Notes: generated by a model not told the origin, from the sequence alone. A DNA stretch of 64,000 nt from Schistocephalus solidus (GCA_017591395.1 WEDG01003274.1:1-64000); one strand, 5' to 3'. Counted from the first letter of the stretch, positions 36,405 to 48,465 are shown. A program made the numbers and translations.

Positions 36405-37407
36405 CTGAAGAGGAGTAGTAGAGGAGTTTAATTTGTTACCTTCTAGGCAAATGGTTGTACTCGAAAAATCTGACTGACACCACAATCCTGCAAACCTTGG
36501 AAGATGTGTGTCAAAATTAAAAGTCAGATAAAAATCGAAAAAGGAGTTAGTCACCCAAAGTGATGGGCTTTTTTAGAAGCTCACGGACTGATGGTAGCCT
36601 CCGATGTCGTGTCGCTCTTCACGCTCATTACCCAAAAATCAGAAGTGGGACCTCTGAACAAACTTTTAGCTAGATGCTAAAACGAGACAGAAATAAGTTC
36701 CTCGAAAATCTAACGGGCCGACAGGTTCCGCCAAATGCATTTAAACTTACATAACCTTTACATGAACGAACAGAAGGCACACCATTGGGCTTTCCACGCC
36801 CTGGCTTGTTCGCCGAAGTTGTCCTTAAATGGACAGAATGTTTGTTTTCACCTGGTATTAACGGATCTTTTGGGCTCGCTACCTTAACGGAAACAATCGC
36901 CTTCATATGAAAAGTCCGGTGAGAAAATGAGTTGCTGGAAGGGTTTGTCAGAATACACGGACATTTCTCTACTAACGAACTTTCAGGAAAACGAACGAAG
37001 AGGGTGTATGCAATGCTGTATTACTAGTTAGTTTTGGGATATGAAAACGTGTGTATTGACGGAAGCAGGTGGTGACGGTAAATTTTCGATTGCCGATAGG
37101 GCGCACCAGAGTTGTGCCAAAGCCTGTCAAAAATATTTAAAAACTTTCCATCGTGAACCACCAGCAAGGAAAAAAGTTCAATATTGAAAACAGGAGTTTA
37201 AAGAAATCGGTAATCTATACGTTAAGCCGCGAGTAAGATGACCGTCTGATTAAATCCAGACAGAAAAGGTGGCAATGTTCGTAAAAACAGAATGATGGCA
37301 CAAATCAACAAAAAACTGCACAAACGTGTACGAAAATACCTTAAGAAAAAAATATATATCCATTGTATTGTATTGTATAAGATCAGCGATGATACCTATG
37401 TAAGCAC

Positions 37408-37682
37408 TTAAGAAGTCAAATTTGGCGAACGTACGCTTTCGATTATTCATTATCAGGCTTTTACAGGGAGGGAAGAGTAAGGTCACACCTGACACATTGC
37501 GCTTAAGCGACGGAGCAGAAACCTAATTGTCGGACACTTTCCCCTTCCCAGTGCCCCATGATGGGACTAGACTCTGAGCTCTGAACCCTCAACCCTTTGT
37601 TACTCTACCCTCCCTTATATTACTGTAAAGGGCTGATGATGAATAATCGAAAGCGTCCGTTTGCCAAAATGTGACTTCTTAA
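37408..37682. repeat. Foldback element with about 57 bp arms
   Basis: Positions 37408-37465 (AAGAAGTCAAATTTGGCGAA ... GATTATTCATTATCAG) are the reverse complement of 37623-37682 (CTGATGATGAATAATCG ... GTGACTTCTT) with a few mismatches. The 157-base interior has no coding signal. It resembles a short non-autonomous DNA element, but flanking target duplications are not clear. Confidence 0.7.
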
Positions 37683-38219
37683 AAAACATATCAGTATATC
37701 AAATGAGTGTACACATAAACAAATAAAATAAACCTCCCAAATATATAGGGATGGAGAAATGAGTCGCACGGTATATGGAAGAACCATCAAAGACGGATCT
37801 ATTCTTCGCATTTTCGTTTTGAGAAAAGTCCGAACTCTCCTAGTGTGCGCACGTATCTAAACACAAAGATAAGACTTATTTTCTCAAACACTCCTTTTTA
37901 TCGCCTCAAGGTTAAGGATAGACCTCCTCAATGTACATGTACGCCTTCACTTTCTCCTGTGGAGCAGGTCCTGTAAAACAGATAGGAAGAGCCGTCCTCC
38001 CTTCCCGTATTCCTTCGTAAACTGCCTTCAAAATCGAGAAGGCTGAACAGCGAAACCCTGGGATTTTCCCAAAGTTTACACGTTTTTCTTAACGAGTTTC
38101 AAGTCATGTTAAAACCCTCTTAATGGTAGCCAAAAGTCCCGTTCAATATGGCATCGGAAAGGAGCCGACGGTTTTCATGCATTAGGCGTAAGTCTTCAGC
38201 GAGCTATCGCTTGACGACT

Positions 38220-39445
38220 ATAGTCCTAAGAACTCCATGTGTAGTCCGAAGATGAGGAAATAACGGGAGTATGGGTTAACTTTCAAATGGCGAAAGCTGC
38301 CTCCTTTCAGGAAATAAAGACGAACCAGAAGGAGAATGACTAACAACCGCGCTCTTGACAAGATACATGGAAAAAAAGTAGATGCGATCGCTGTACCACC
38401 AACGTTAGTTGCCTGACGTTTCGGATTCATGCTCGAACCCATCAACAGACACAGCGTGAGATACGGGTAAGGCAGACACAGGGAGTTTAAGTAGTTGCAG
38501 TCGCTATGGTATCGCATACGCATGAGAATAAACAGCTCTCTCCCCCCCCCTCCATCGAGGGTGGTTGCCATATGGTGCGCTATGGCTTGACGGCCTACAC
38601 ACAGGTCGCTCACTACGGAAATTTTATCAGCTTTGTTGGATGTTGGCGTGATGATGGCTCAGCCACCTGGCTCACCGGCACTGGCGTTCGAAGCAGTGTT
38701 CGTCTGCGTGCTCCCAGAGTGGCTTATTAATTTAGCCAAAGCAAATCTCAGCACCGAATATAGGGTTGGGAGGTCATTGCACTTTTTAATATATTGGAGG
38801 CCCGTGAACAATGAATAAAGCAGCTCACCGCCTATGTGATTGTTAACTACAGAGAGAATTCCAGCCATGTTGAACAGGAATGTGGCCTGATATCTTCAAA
38901 TGAACCACGATTCGAGAATTGGCGCAATTTCATTGCAGAGATTTCGCGAGTGCAGCTATTCGTATCCGTAGTGGTCTTCCAGTTTCTCCAGTGTAGTTGC
39001 TTTGTCCACAACTGTGTCAGATATGATAAACGACTCCCAACATTTATTGCTGCGGCAATTGGTTTCTTGATCGCATTGTCTGACGCCTAAAGGCTGTCTC
39101 AGGTCTATGTGCGACTCCAACTCCAAGTGGTTCGAAAAGGCGGCTGACGGCTTCCAAGACGTTCTTGAAGTACAGAAGCGCTCACCAAAATTTGGGGTGG
39201 GCGCGATTTCATCACTCGTCTAGCTTGCTTATGCACCGGTTGATGAATCTGCGTGGGTAGCCGTTTCTTCTGAATACTCGTCCAAGGTACTGCATTTGGG
39301 CAACTTTGTCTTCCGGTTCATTGCAGTGTCTCGACACACCCTATGCAAATTCTTTCGAAATGGATTGGCTAGTTGCCGCTGAAATTCAATAAATGCATCG
39401 TGTTTGTCGCTTTCCTGAATACTTTGGTCTTTAGGCCACCCCAAA
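38220..39445 (-). repeat. Dispersed repeat family, copy A
   Basis: In minus orientation the landmarks are a block at 39440-39270 matching 9890-9700 (ATGAACCGGAAGACAAAG-like), a segment near 38780-38700 with the complement of CTCAGCACCGAATA, and a module near 38510-38390 reading CACGCTGTGTCTGTTGATGG, then GGTTCGAGCATGAATCC and GAAACGTCAGGC. Open stretches through it share words with the copy at 39587-40290. No intact protein was found. A link with Penelope-like elements is possible but not shown. Confidence 0.55.
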
Positions 39446-39586
39446 CTATTCGGCAGACTAGGAATTCAAGGAAGAAAGCTGGTTGCTTTCTTCCGGCTCA
39501 ATCGTAAATTGAATGTCCGGGGGGGGGCGGTATTGAGACGCTCTTTGAACGATAGCACATGATCTAGTTCGATAAAGACGAAGCTA

Positions 39587-40290
39587 TCATCTACATACCA
39601 GGCTGAGCATTTCCATCTGTAGTACTGGAAAACAAGGAATGTTAACCGTTGATAATGGAAGCGATGAGGCGAGTTCTAGCAGGTAGCCGCGGACAAGACC
39701 ATACTTAGCCTGGTGTTTCGGATGCTCACTCGAATCCATTATCAGAGACCGAGTCAGATAAGGGTATTGGATTGCCCAGATCTGGCAGTATTTATAGGAT
39801 GTAGTTGCTAGGCCATTACAGCTGCCAAGGGCATCGCAGATAAGTGCATGTGGTGTGATAATTTTCTGAAACAGCCAGATGTTACAGTGTGCAGTTTTCA
39901 TGTGGTTGCTGTGCCCCTGCGCACATGCCAAGATTATCGTCTCCCAAGCTCATCGCACGTGGTTGCATGCGGTCCGATAATGGTCCGCAGTCCAACTGCT
40001 GACGGCCGGATTTCGTAAACCATGTGAGCTCTTGGGACATTTTGCTCACCAACACTGGCACCAGGAACAGTGATCATCCGCACGTTCTTCGCACATAACT
40101 GTTTTGCCCAAGCAAAGTCTCAGCACCGAATACGGAGCAGGCAAGACGTGGCGCTTGTTGATTGATTCATAGCCAGAATGATAATGGATTCGAGGACCCG
40201 AAACGGTAGGCTCTTGTTCCAGCGATCGTGTCTCCTTCGCGACTCTAGCCGTAGTAGGACCACTTCGGCTATGAGTCACGAGATCGGCGA
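39587..40290 (-). repeat. Dispersed repeat family, copy B
   Basis: It shares with copy A the complement of TCTCAGCACCGAATAC (40110), the TCCTATAAATACTGC block near 39800-39785 and the module near 39755-39705. It has the same orientation and order as copy A, so the two look like separate insertions or one tandem event. Confidence 0.55.
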
Positions 40291-40754
40291 GCCCATTCTT
40301 TCCTTTATTCGTTCGTAGATCGTTCTGTCAAACGTGAATTACACCTTGGGACAGAACTTCAGGAGCTAAAGGAATTGAAATTGTCCGAGGCTACTGTCCG
40401 TTTCAGTGTACTTGCTTTTTAGTAGCAAATGATATCGACCGCCAGATCCTGGGTCATCGCGTCTACTTCCGCTCAACTACTTCCTGGAATTTGCGTGTAT
40501 TGATTTTTAGGTAGGTCCACGCAGTCCAGACGACAGTCTCACTCGTCCACGAACGTCCAGGACATGTACAGCAGCAAAAGTGCATTAAATATTACGTGGA
40601 ATTTACAGACGAAAGTGATAAATATCGCTGATGGAACCCCTAATTAAGAAGTGAATCGGGGTCATTCTAGGTCCGCAGCCCCTCGGCCCGTGGTTCCAAT
40701 CGATGTGAAAATTAAGTTGCTACTGGCGGAAGCGGGAAGTGGATAATAACGTAC

Positions 40755-40911
40755 GCGGTTGATCCAGGGTGAATTTGTGCGTTGGGCTCGTGGAGTCGAC
40801 TGCCAGGCATTAACCAGCTCACAGATTTGTTCCGTGTTCAGACCTTCCTCTTCGGGGGAAGCCATTTCCAACAGGAGGAGGCGGATGAGGTTGAAGAAAC
40901 CTCGAATATAC
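40755..40911 (-). CDS. NFRKB: NFRKB exon, start of winged-helix-like domain
   Basis: A 157-base exon with acceptor GTTGTCTAG and donor CGC/GTACGT. The single leading base completes a codon from the previous exon. It encodes GFFNLIRLLLLEMASPEEEG, then an ICELVNAWQSTP helix and SPWINR. In known NFRKB the same place reads FF-x-LL-x-L-LLE, an acidic turn, a V-x-x-WQ-SSP helix and the first tryptophan pair. The junction to 36404 is in phase and keeps domain spacing, which makes the pair mutually supporting. This domain is unique to the family and its binding partner is not settled. Confidence 0.87.
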
Positions 40912-42845
40912 CTAGACAACACAGACAACAACATAAGTTAATTGAGGTGGAAACGTGCATAACCACATGAGCACAGTGGAGATGTACAGTGACTTACTGG
41001 TAGAAGGAGGGTGGGAACCGCGTAATATCCCTAAAATGACAGAAGGTCGATTGTTCAACTTCTGTGGAGTTGCCGATCAAATAGAGGGCAGAGGAAAAAG
41101 ACGCTTTTTAACTCGAAAACAGAATAAGAAAGTATATTCCCGTTCAGGTTGCTTTGAGACAACGGACGTAGAGTGGTTGGCCAGGCTCGTTTATGTGCCA
41201 CGGCCCCCCTCCCACCCTCCCACAGGGCAGAGTGAAAGGAATGCCTGCATTACGGGCCGTTCTTAGTCTTCTGTCCCGCCGGGGATACATAAACAATCAC
41301 CACGCATATGTATATAGTACCAAATGTCCGTTTGACGTTTTTGGTTGTCATTTAGAAGTTTTTGTCGAATAAATTATTCACAGTATGGCTCAGAAAGGCA
41401 GAAATCGATTAGGAAAACAAAATGATCACCGAAGTACAGGGAAGACGGGATCACCCAGTCTGATGATGCGTTCAAGCACGGATCAGAAACGTCAGGCGAG
41501 TAAATTGCTTGTCCCAGTGATCGCGTCTACTTCCCCCCAAGACGGTACCTGCCTGTTACTCAAGAAGTTGGCTCCTCGGCGTGTCCATGGGTGGCAGATA
41601 GTGGAAAGGCCTTAAGCAAGAGTTAGCTATGAAATAACCAGATCTGCATCTGGTCTGGTTGCAGAGCAGCCTTTGTCATGCAACCAGGGAGCGGAGGACT
41701 GAGGTCTTGCACGTAGCTTGATCAAAGGGTCCAACCATCGTAATCCGACAATTTCCACCGTATGCTTCACAGAGGGGTGGTAAAGGCACAGTGACTTGAG
41801 CGCAAATGAGTTTTAAGTGGTAGCGCACTTGCACAGAATCTACCTCACTCTCTCTTGTCTTACCAGCCTGTGTCCGATGTCAAGACATAGTCAACAAGAA
41901 TGGAGGCGGGGTCGGACGCAGGTGACTTATATCTCACGGAGTTGGAAGACCATAAATGGCAACAATGGGTGCTTCGGCATGAGCCGGCACCGACGCATGC
42001 CCATGTTAGGCATTTGCTATGGGACCTCATCTCAAATAACGCCTGCCGCAGACTGATTTGGCCCCCGTGTTGGTTCAAAGCATCTACCACGCGGCCCACT
42101 AAGGGGGGCATGCACAATAAAATAACAGCTTGATGACGGCACTACAGCGCGGCGACTGCGAGTCACCATTAAATACGGTAGATGTGCTAGCTCATGAAGT
42201 GTGTTTTCGATTAGAAAATACTATTTAAGTAGGGATGTAGTATTAATTATCGTGTAGCATAATTACAATAGGTTTTAGAAAAAGCTACTTTCCAACCGCT
42301 GCAAAAAACTATGCTCTGTAAAAGATGACTACTTTGGTAGCAGTGATTTTCATTGCCAATTTAAATTAAAGGATATTTTGTACAAAATATGTGTAAACAT
42401 ATTCCTTCTTGTACTCATTTGGCGGCAAGTTATGTCTTCGTCTAATTTTAGAATTGAAGAAAAGGGTATATTTCCGGTTTAACAAACTTTTTTTCAAGTC
42501 CTCAATAATTTTTAAGTCGACCTGCAGTTTAACGTGCATTCGGGGTTTCGAAGCTAAAAGCTGTGTATGCTCTGTGTAGGGCAGATCATACTTTTGCATA
42601 CTATTAAGAACGCATATAAAATTGTGCCGTTGATGTGGACTATGCTGTAAACTTTACAAACACTATGTATTAATAAGAAGACGTAAATTGGAAACGAACG
42701 AGTGCAAGAAGGAATACTTTTGGGTATGGTTCGATAACATACACCTAAATTCAGAAGGGCATCGACAATCTATAGCAAAAATGCATGCTACTATAGTTGT
42801 CATTTTTTACAGAGTTTTGCAAGCGACCGATCAAAAGCCGCCATC
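40912..42845. other. NFRKB intron, upper part
   Basis: It holds a copy of the dispersed module at 41455-41535 (plus), a direct repeat at 41755-41950 matching 44823-44995 (shared CCGTATGCTTCACAG and GTGTCAAGACA-type blocks), and a TACTTAAGTAG-type repeat at 42215-42345. No supported exon. Confidence 0.5.
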
Positions 42846-43800
42846 TTGGCGACCACTATAGACAGGATTCTTGGGAAGGCCGATGTTGAGCTTGTATCCG
42901 GACGCCGGCTGAATGATCTCCATTACGCCGATGATATCCCCTTACTAGCTTCGAGTTTTGGTGATCTGCAGTCTATGGTTTTGCGGGTTAATGAGGTCGC
43001 TAAATCGGTCGGCTTGTCCACGAACGCGGAGAATACCAAAGTATTTTCAAGCTGCATCTGTGCCAGAAGAGAAGGCACAACTTGAAGAAAGTAGAAGTAG
43101 AAGAAGTAAACAGTTTCAAATACCTCGGGACGAGAAAGGATGACGCTGCCTCCCGAATCGATGCTGCTCGTCGAATTTTCTCAAGCCTTCGAAAGTGCCT
43201 ATGGACGCAACGAGACATTTTTATTGCCATGTAGATTCGCATCCACCGCGCATCCGCCCGGTCTGCTGAACTCTATGACTGTGAATGGTGACCTAAACGC
43301 GTGGAAGATGAGCGAAAACTGGAGGTATTTGACCACTACTGCTTGAGGACCATCCTCCGAGTGAAGTACACCGACTTCATCTCAAATGAGACAGTCAGCA
43401 CTCGCTGGTGAGACATTGCAAGGATATCCCAAGCCATACAAGAACAACGATTGAAGTGGTTTGAACACGTTCTTCGTCGCTCACCTCCGAGTGCAGTGTT
43501 ACTGCCCTTGATCCCGCCCCAATACCCAATTGGAGGCGTTAAAGGGGGTTCAGCTAAAAACTGGCTCGAGGCGATGTTTGGACCTTCAATATTCAGCGTC
43601 CGTTATTGGCGAAGAGAATGGGCTGAGCTGTCTAGGTCTGCTGCCGCGGATCGTCACGAACGGAGAGGCACAGCTCGTGAAATCATTGAGGCCGGCTAGA
43701 TCAGGCAGGATCACAGCCGGGCGGGACTGAAACGCCTCGCTGCAGTCATAAGGCAACTGGAAAGCAGCTTGTTCAAAAGCCGGCATCCTGGTGTGACTGA
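42846..43800 (+). mobile_element. RTE-like LINE, 3' half
   Basis: The reverse-transcriptase end has GRRLNDLHYADDIPLLAS with an intact YADD near 42930, then VAKSVGLSTNAENTKV. Further on are RIFSSLRKCLW near 43170, LEVFDHYCLRTILRVKY near 43325, QRLKWFEHVLRRSP near 43450, and the C-terminal RREWAELSRSAAADRH near 43608. Frameshifts and stops are common. The 5' half is missing. The NFRKB-derived segment starts almost at its 3' end. Confidence 0.8.
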
Positions 43801-43822
43801 AAGACCTTAGGATTACGCCGTC

Positions 43823-44605
43823 GTCGGATTTGCTGGTCTGTGTGGGTGGAGGATACAAGGCGAGCAGCGTCCACTGGCTGCCACCAGCGACCAATCAGGG
43901 CACTTAAGAGGAGTCCAATGGGTTACCTACTAACCAGTTGGTGGTGCTCAACAAATCTGACTGCCACCGCAATACTCAGAGTCCTATTAACGGCCAGCAA
44001 TCCCGCATACCTTGGAAGGCGCGTGTTAAAAATTAAAAGTCGGATAAAATCACGAAATGATTTAGTCACCTAAAGTGATGGGCCATTTTAGAAGCTCATG
44101 GCATTCTCAGACTGGTTCAAAGTGTACACAAGGGATTTGAGGCCAATATCTCACTTAGGCCAATTGTCCCTCTACGAGCACCGTGACATATAGTTTGGCA
44201 AAGTAGCTGCTAGACCACCTTACATTTCTTGCCGAAGGCTCGCTAAACACAGTAGGCTGAGTCGGTTAATTTCTCGGACGCAAAAAAGCCTCGCCTTGAA
44301 GCCAGATGAAGCGATGGTAGCCTCAAAGGTCGTCTCGCCCGTCACGCTAATTACAATCGAACCAGAAGTGGGACCTTTGAACAAACTTCTAGCTGGATGC
44401 TACAAGACAGCAATAAGCTCCTCGAAGTTCGAACAGATCGGCGGTTCCTCCAACTGCATTAAAAGTTACTTAACCTTTACATGAACTAACCACAGCCATA
44501 CCATCAGGTTTTCACTTCCTGGCTCGCTCGCCGGAATCGTCCTTAAATGAACAGAATGTGTGTTTTTCACCTGGTATTAACATATATTTTGGGCTCATTA
44601 CGCCG
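43823..44605 (-). pseudogene. Decayed duplicate of NFRKB exon start and upstream intron
   Basis: It matches 36287-36895 in the same orientation over the 3' part of the exon copy, its acceptor and about 490 bases of upstream intron. Shared blocks include GTCGGATTTGCTGGTCTG, TGACCAATC-type exon sequence, AAAGTGATGGGC, GAAGTGGGACCT and CACCTGGTATTAAC. The copy has lost much of the exon (deletions around 43860-43890) and holds about 180 extra bases at 44100-44280. The AG of the acceptor survives. It lies inside the NFRKB intron between 45082 and 40911, upstream of the intact exon. Confidence 0.85.
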
Positions 44606-45081
44606 GAGGACAGACCGGCCTTTCATGCCATCGCTAGTCTGTGTTTAGGTTTCGAAGAGGAGACAGAGGTGCGCACGGTCCTTTGGGGATTCATCCACAG
44701 TAGAAGTGTGCAAGACATCTGATGAACGGCGAGGCTAGCCAGACCAAGTGCAAGTAAGCACATCACCAATATGACCACCAAAGCGCTGACCTTCGACAGT
44801 TCGATCATGGTACCGACGAGGTCCACCGTATGCTTCACAGCATGGCGGGGCAGAGACGATGACTTGCTCTTGAATTAGTTTTAAGTGATAGTGGGCGTAT
44901 GCTTGCACTGCATCTACCTCACCTCCTCCCTATCTTCTCCGCATCCAGTGTCAAGACAGAGCCAAGGAAATCGGAGGCGGGATCGAGCGCCGAGGAGAAA
45001 AGGTCTACGGGGCAAACTGTCATGCTGCCTTAAAATAAAAAACCAAAAAAAAACAGATGACCAACATGACAAAAGACGCAC

Positions 45082-45415
45082 CGAGATGAGGCGTGCTTTC
45101 CGCGCTGAGAACCGGCGGCCTGTTGGTGTTGCCTCTTTCGGGTCGGTTTCCGTTGAAATAACAAGTTCTGCAACCTGTCTGTGTCAGTGCCGACGCCCCC
45201 GGTGGCTGCAGTAGTCGGTTCCTTCTTTCTTCGCTTATCCGACTGCTTTTGTTCAGCTTCAACCGCATTTATGATGGCTGCTAATCGGACATCTTTGGTG
45301 TAGAGGTGGGGTGGGCGCGGCGCAGTGCCCAGCTCCTGTAAACGTCGCTTGTGATCATCCAGCAAATCTCCTAGCTGGAGAACAGAGTCAGGTTGCTCCG
45401 GATTTTTTGGTTTCG
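45082..45415 (-). CDS. NFRKB: NFRKB exon, basic middle region
   Basis: The acceptor is strong (CCGTTGTCTGTAG after a long pyrimidine run). The frame reads PEQPDSVLQLGDLLDDHKRR, then PPHLYTKDVRLAAIINAVEA and a lysine/arginine run DKRRKKE. Known NFRKB has the same pattern: an LK-x-ML-x-HH-x-KR helix, a PDLLTGDLTLNDIM-type motif and a basic coiled segment. Two phase-2 donors exist, at 45175 and 45082 (CG/GTGCGT); either joins in phase to 40911. The longer form is given. The role is probably nuclear localisation and complex contact. Confidence 0.72.
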
Positions 45416-46640
45416 CTACAGACAACGGGGAAAGCGGAGGATGATAGAGAGGGAGAAGTGATGCAGGGCTCCATTCAAAGCTGCGGTGCCACACTTTTTC
45501 GCCCTCCTATCCTGGTTAAAATGGTTCCCAAATAAGCTGGAGTTGCTGTGACAATCCGAAGTAACCGCTAGGAACCCCCAATTACCCGGTAGGTGACCGC
45601 GTGAAAAGACGGACTGAAAGATCCGTTTAGGGTTGATTTGCCGTCGTCAGTGAACCATACCATAATCCCTCTTTGGTAAGACCTGAGATTTGAACATGTA
45701 TTCATGAGGCTGAAAGTTCCATAATTTAAACCCCGCACTCGTCTTACAAGCTGGAAGATTCAAAATGCCGTGGAAGTAGTGTGTGGACATCGACTGCTCT
45801 CGAGGCGTAATGGGATCTCAGACGTTACAACGCCTAGGTTTAGCAATTCGTCGACAGATCTCGATAATTACCATGAAGAGAATTCTACTAAAAAGAAGCG
45901 AACTAGCCAGACGCCGGTTTCTTGTCATTTATTATTGCTAGCTGCTTGACAGAGCTTTCGCCGGGGTTCCACTAGGCAATCTCCGGCAATCAAGCTGGAT
46001 GGTTGAACTTTACTCCTTTGTGCCCCTTGGTGATTTAGAAAGCAGTGCGCAGTTCCATGGCAGTTTTAAACTTTCAATCAACTAAAATTATAATAAAACC
46101 TCGGGGTTTCCTGTGTGGTGTTAGGATGAAACTGGTTCAAGGCGGTGAATAAGTTCTACTCTACTAATTGTATTGCACGCGCTACCTGCGAAAGTTCCAG
46201 AGTAGACCAACAAAACTAACTGGAACAAGTAGGTTGCGCCCTGAGATAAAATCCAAGAATTCACACTTCTATGCGCCTTTGGAAGTGGTGGTGTTGATGA
46301 AGTGTCTAGACCACTTGAGTGATGGAATGCGGGCCGTGAGGGCGGGCTGAAACCATGCATAACAATGACCTACTGAAATTTCAACCAACCTGGATAGAGC
46401 TCCATGCTACGCAAGAAACTCTCGTCTTTCTTATGCACAGCCTTCATTAATCTAAAATAGCATGAAGAAGAGCAGGAGAGATGACCTACTGTTCGAACCT
46501 ATCAGTCGCCCTGGACATCACTGAATCCTCCGTGTCGCGCAGGTCAGTCAGTCGAGCGACACAGCTCGCCTCTCGCTCGGATATGGGTAAATTGCGCAGC
46601 TAGAAGGGGAGAAGGACTGCAAGAACTTTAAGCAACTTAC

Positions 46641-46768
46641 CTTCTTCTCCCGGATAATACACTTGAGGACTTCCAGTCTTGACAGCAGGAGCTGCCGGTA
46701 ATACGTGCGTTTCCGCATGAGTGCACTGTTGAACATTCGAACACGGTTGTCAAGAGGTTGAAGGGAGT
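46641..46768 (-). CDS. NFRKB: NFRKB exon, N-terminal helical region (probable)
   Basis: A 128-base exon with acceptor TTCCAACAG and a strong donor AAG/GTAAGT. It encodes LQPLDNRVRMFNSALMRKRT, then YYRQLLLSRLEVLKCIIREKK. The pattern matches the segment after the DEUBAD-type domain of NFRKB, where a KYRQL-x-FKSQYKRYL helix leads to a HRLLKQIL helix. Position and strand fit the rest of the gene. The end phase (0) does not match the start of 45415, so at least one exon between them was missed. Confidence 0.6.
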
Positions 46769-48343
46769 CTGTTGGAATCACAGTGAAATAACCTCATAAG
46801 AGGGGTCATCTGAGAGTTTGACATAAAGTCAAGCAGCTAAAATTATCATCCAAAACGCGGATGCAAGTAGCGCTGCATTCAGCTGTTGGCCGGTGATTGG
46901 CAAAGATCCCTATAACTGTCACCTGCTTTGTTGTTGTTTTTCTTTATATCTGACTCCAGTAGGAGTTCCAAAACTCTGACAAATAAAAAAATGGTTCTGG
47001 TGATCGACCAGTCCACTTTCTTACTCATACAAACACCTGAAACTCGAGCATTGGCCTCCGTTCGTGAAATAGGAAAACGGTTTTAAAATAGCAGAATATG
47101 AAAACGGTGTCCTAGATGGATAGTTGATCAGATAAATTCTAGTGATAGAGGGCCATTAACGGGCATTAAATACCAGGTCAAAAAGCATATACTGTGAGAA
47201 TCACGAGGACTCGTTGAGTCGGCTATCGAGTAGCGGGAAAATGGGTGGAGGAGGAGAACGATGACGAGGGGGAGGGATTGGAAAGTAGGACGGCGGAGGA
47301 TGGTGGGAGGGAGGAACGGCAAACAGATGGTCAGAGCGTTGGCTGTACTCAAGCCTTGCCCTTGCTGTCGTGGGTTCGAATCCTACTAAGGCCACCAAGT
47401 TGTTCACAAGTGGGTCAAATGAATAAATTATAAAAAAGAGGAATATTACTGGTAGAAAGAGATAGAGAAATAAGTGAGTGGGTGAGTTTAATCGCTCACC
47501 ACTTAACTCCTCCAAAGTCCACTCCCAGTAGCGCCGATCCTCTGCGAAACATTGCTTCAATGCGTTCACTGTCAAAGGGCTTAATTTTAGACAAGAGAAT
47601 CACAATTAAAGAGGGAACAGAGACGACCAAAACCAGACAACTGAAAGGTTATTATATTAAATGTGAACTTTCTAGAGCTAATAAATTTATACACTTTCAT
47701 AGTGAACATTAGTCGCGAAATTTTAATCGGTCTACTTATTCTATCTTCCTTAAAAGGCAAGTGTTTTAGTGGATAGCAGATTCGCAAGTCAATTTGCTAC
47801 GTTCCAGTTAGTGGCTTCATGCAGAAAATGGTGGGATCTGCAGTTTCTCTTCACAGTTTTCACCGATTCCCTTGACTTTTGTCGGCTTTCTATAAGTCTC
47901 ACATTTAGTTGCATGAAAGCATTCGCGCAGGCGCCTCAGATAGGTAATCCTGTACGCCTAACTACATCAAATAAGCATAGAATTTAGTCCAGGAGAGTTC
48001 TTATTCCCGTGGGCATGGGAAACATTAACTCAAAACACTTCAGCTAGACACCGGTCTCTCAAATGAAGTAGCTCTTCATACCAAGCTACTCAACAAGAAG
48101 GCCTCAAGGAAAATAATTTGCGCTGGAATGTACAGAGATGGTAGTTCGGACGGCAACACACCGAAAACTGTGATAGCAGTTCGGAGCACACTAATGGACA
48201 GAAACGATTTCCGACTGCGGTGACTAGCCCCGAGGTTACTCCGCACGTGAAAAAAAGATACAGGAACATGACTCAATAAAAGCTCACCCGTAGGGTAAAC
48301 TAAAATAAGATATTGTAATTTTCAATCATAAGTGAAACGATAA
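46769..48343. other. Probable NFRKB intron
   Basis: It contains the SINE head at 47320-47395 and a purine-rich run at 47240-47320. An NFRKB exon with the FGNPL-type motif of this family should lie here or upstream but was not found. Confidence 0.4.
47320..47395 (+). repeat. tRNA-derived SINE head
   Basis: GGTCAGAGCGTTGGCTGTACT (A-box side) is followed by GTGGGTTCGAATCCTACT (intact B box) and AAGGCCACCA. The anticodon-stem region GGCT/AGCC encloses a 7-base loop. A second copy with the same GAGCGTTGGCTGTACT core is at 17340-17420. The 5' end of the acceptor stem does not pair well, so this is read as a SINE. Confidence 0.65.

Positions 48344-48465
<122 letters not shown>

Larger units (their letters stand above)
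36405..40754 (-). other. NFRKB intron, rich in repeats
   Basis: This lies between two phase-compatible NFRKB exons. Positions 36405-36895 are the part duplicated at 43915-44605. A foldback is at 37408-37682. Two copies of the dispersed repeat occupy 38220-40290. No other exon was recognised. Confidence 0.65.

Noticed and set aside
47201..47575. 124-codon minus-strand frame with VGFEPTTARARLEYSQRSDH
   Set aside because: That peptide is the antisense translation of the tRNA-derived SINE head, a common annotation artefact.
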